The translations under genes were made by a program, and so were the position numbers. A stretch of DNA of 64,000 bases. Source: Methylophilaceae bacterium. GTDB lineage: Bacteria > Pseudomonadota > Gammaproteobacteria > Burkholderiales > Methylophilaceae. The stretch lies in the NCBI GenBank assembly GCA_947379975.1, contig CANCPF010000005.1, positions 30,009 through 94,008 of the forward strand, read 5' to 3'. The notes under the pieces were generated by a model, which saw nothing but the letters and a program-made list of their open reading frames with translations, was not told where the DNA came from and did not search any database. Below, piece by piece: positions 63,801 to 64,000 of the stretch. Numbering within the stretch: position 1 is the stretch's first letter; each line of letters begins with the position of its first letter.

Positions 63801-64000
63801 ATGTTCCAAACTAAGATTAAAACTACAATTAAACAATTGCTGACTGGTAGAAGCGGCTATTTGTTAGCCTTTTTTGCTTGTTTTTCTTTGGTTGCAGCGG
63901 CTTTAGTCATTCAAACGCAGTATCATTTAGAGCCTTGCCCACTATGCATTTCGCAGCGCATTATTTTTATGAGTCTAGGACTTTTATTTTTAATCGCCGC
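63801..64000 (+). CDS. dsbB: Disulfide bond formation protein DsbB, N-terminal part (runs off the window)
   Basis: 66 codons visible from ATG 63801 with no stop. A membrane helix (YLLAFFACFSLVAAALVIQ) is followed by EPCPLCISQR, the CxxC motif of DsbB between helix 1 and helix 2, and the start of a second helix (IFMSLGLLFLIA). Reoxidises DsbA and passes electrons to quinone. Divergent from xseA with a 51-base gap. Confidence 0.9.
   Translation, partial: MFQTKIKTTIKQLLTGRSGYLLAFFACFSLVAAALVIQTQYHLEPCPLCISQRIIFMSLGLLFLIA

Overview
The window looks like the chromosome of a betaproteobacterial methylotroph, probably in the family Methylophilaceae (Methylotenera/Methylophilus-like). This is an inference from gene content and order: sucCD, nadE-glnB, the yciB-yciI-bolA-ppiC block, the PHP phosphatase/yciO/M50 protease/trpS/scpAB/rluB block, the dapD-arsC-like-dapE-prmB block, FccAB-type sulfide dehydrogenase and a free-standing pqqA. 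No rRNA is present. One tRNA, tRNA-Leu(GAG), is present.

Layout. 1-9.9 kb: end of a TonB-dependent receptor, birA (minus), glnS, a four-gene ABC efflux cassette (adaptor, ATPase, two separate FtsX-type permeases), corA and msrA (minus). 9.9-20.1 kb: a Y-family DNA polymerase, a secreted relative of Bacillus-type transglutaminase (Tgl), hflX, a glycine-zipper surface protein, an uncharacterised gene abutting recJ, nnrD, tpiA, secG and tRNA-Leu(GAG). 20.19-25.40 kb: a compact integrative element. It is bounded by a direct repeat of the tRNA-Leu 3' end and carries a P4-type integrase, an AlpA-like regulator, a 449-residue protein whose motifs match the order of family A DNA polymerases, and three small exported proteins or lipoproteins. 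Its AT-rich sequence and AGA/AGG/ATA codon use differ from the surrounding genes.

25.7-44 kb: purL, ankyrin protein, cytochrome c plus FccB flavoprotein, several exported unknowns, a DUF455 ferritin-like protein, serB (minus), sucCD, a second ankyrin protein, nadE-glnB, a DUF486 membrane protein, and feoAB (minus) under a probable Fur site. 44-48.5 kb: a small unknown gene, a stand-alone pqqA (23 residues) with its own hairpin terminator, a divergent ADP-ribosylglycohydrolase-family gene, and the yciB-yciI-bolA-ppiC operon (minus). 48.7-55.3 kb: PHP phosphatase, yciO/Sua5-like, M50 protease, trpS, SMR transporter, scpA, scpB and rluB, closed by a strong terminator. 55.4-64 kb: mostly minus-strand genes: methyltransferase, prmB, dapE, an ArsC-like gene, dapD, kup and xseA; the start of dsbB runs off the right edge on the plus strand.

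The most interesting parts are: (i) the 5.2-kb element with its own putative minimal family-A-like replicase; its right att copy has lost three bases of the tRNA acceptor strand, so some excision events would destroy the tRNA gene; (ii) the orphan pqqA with two adjacent palindromes in its leader; and (iii) the exported Tgl-like protein, which keeps the catalytic-cysteine region but not the usual acidic partners. No CRISPR array, insertion sequence, prophage structural module or classical defence system was seen.
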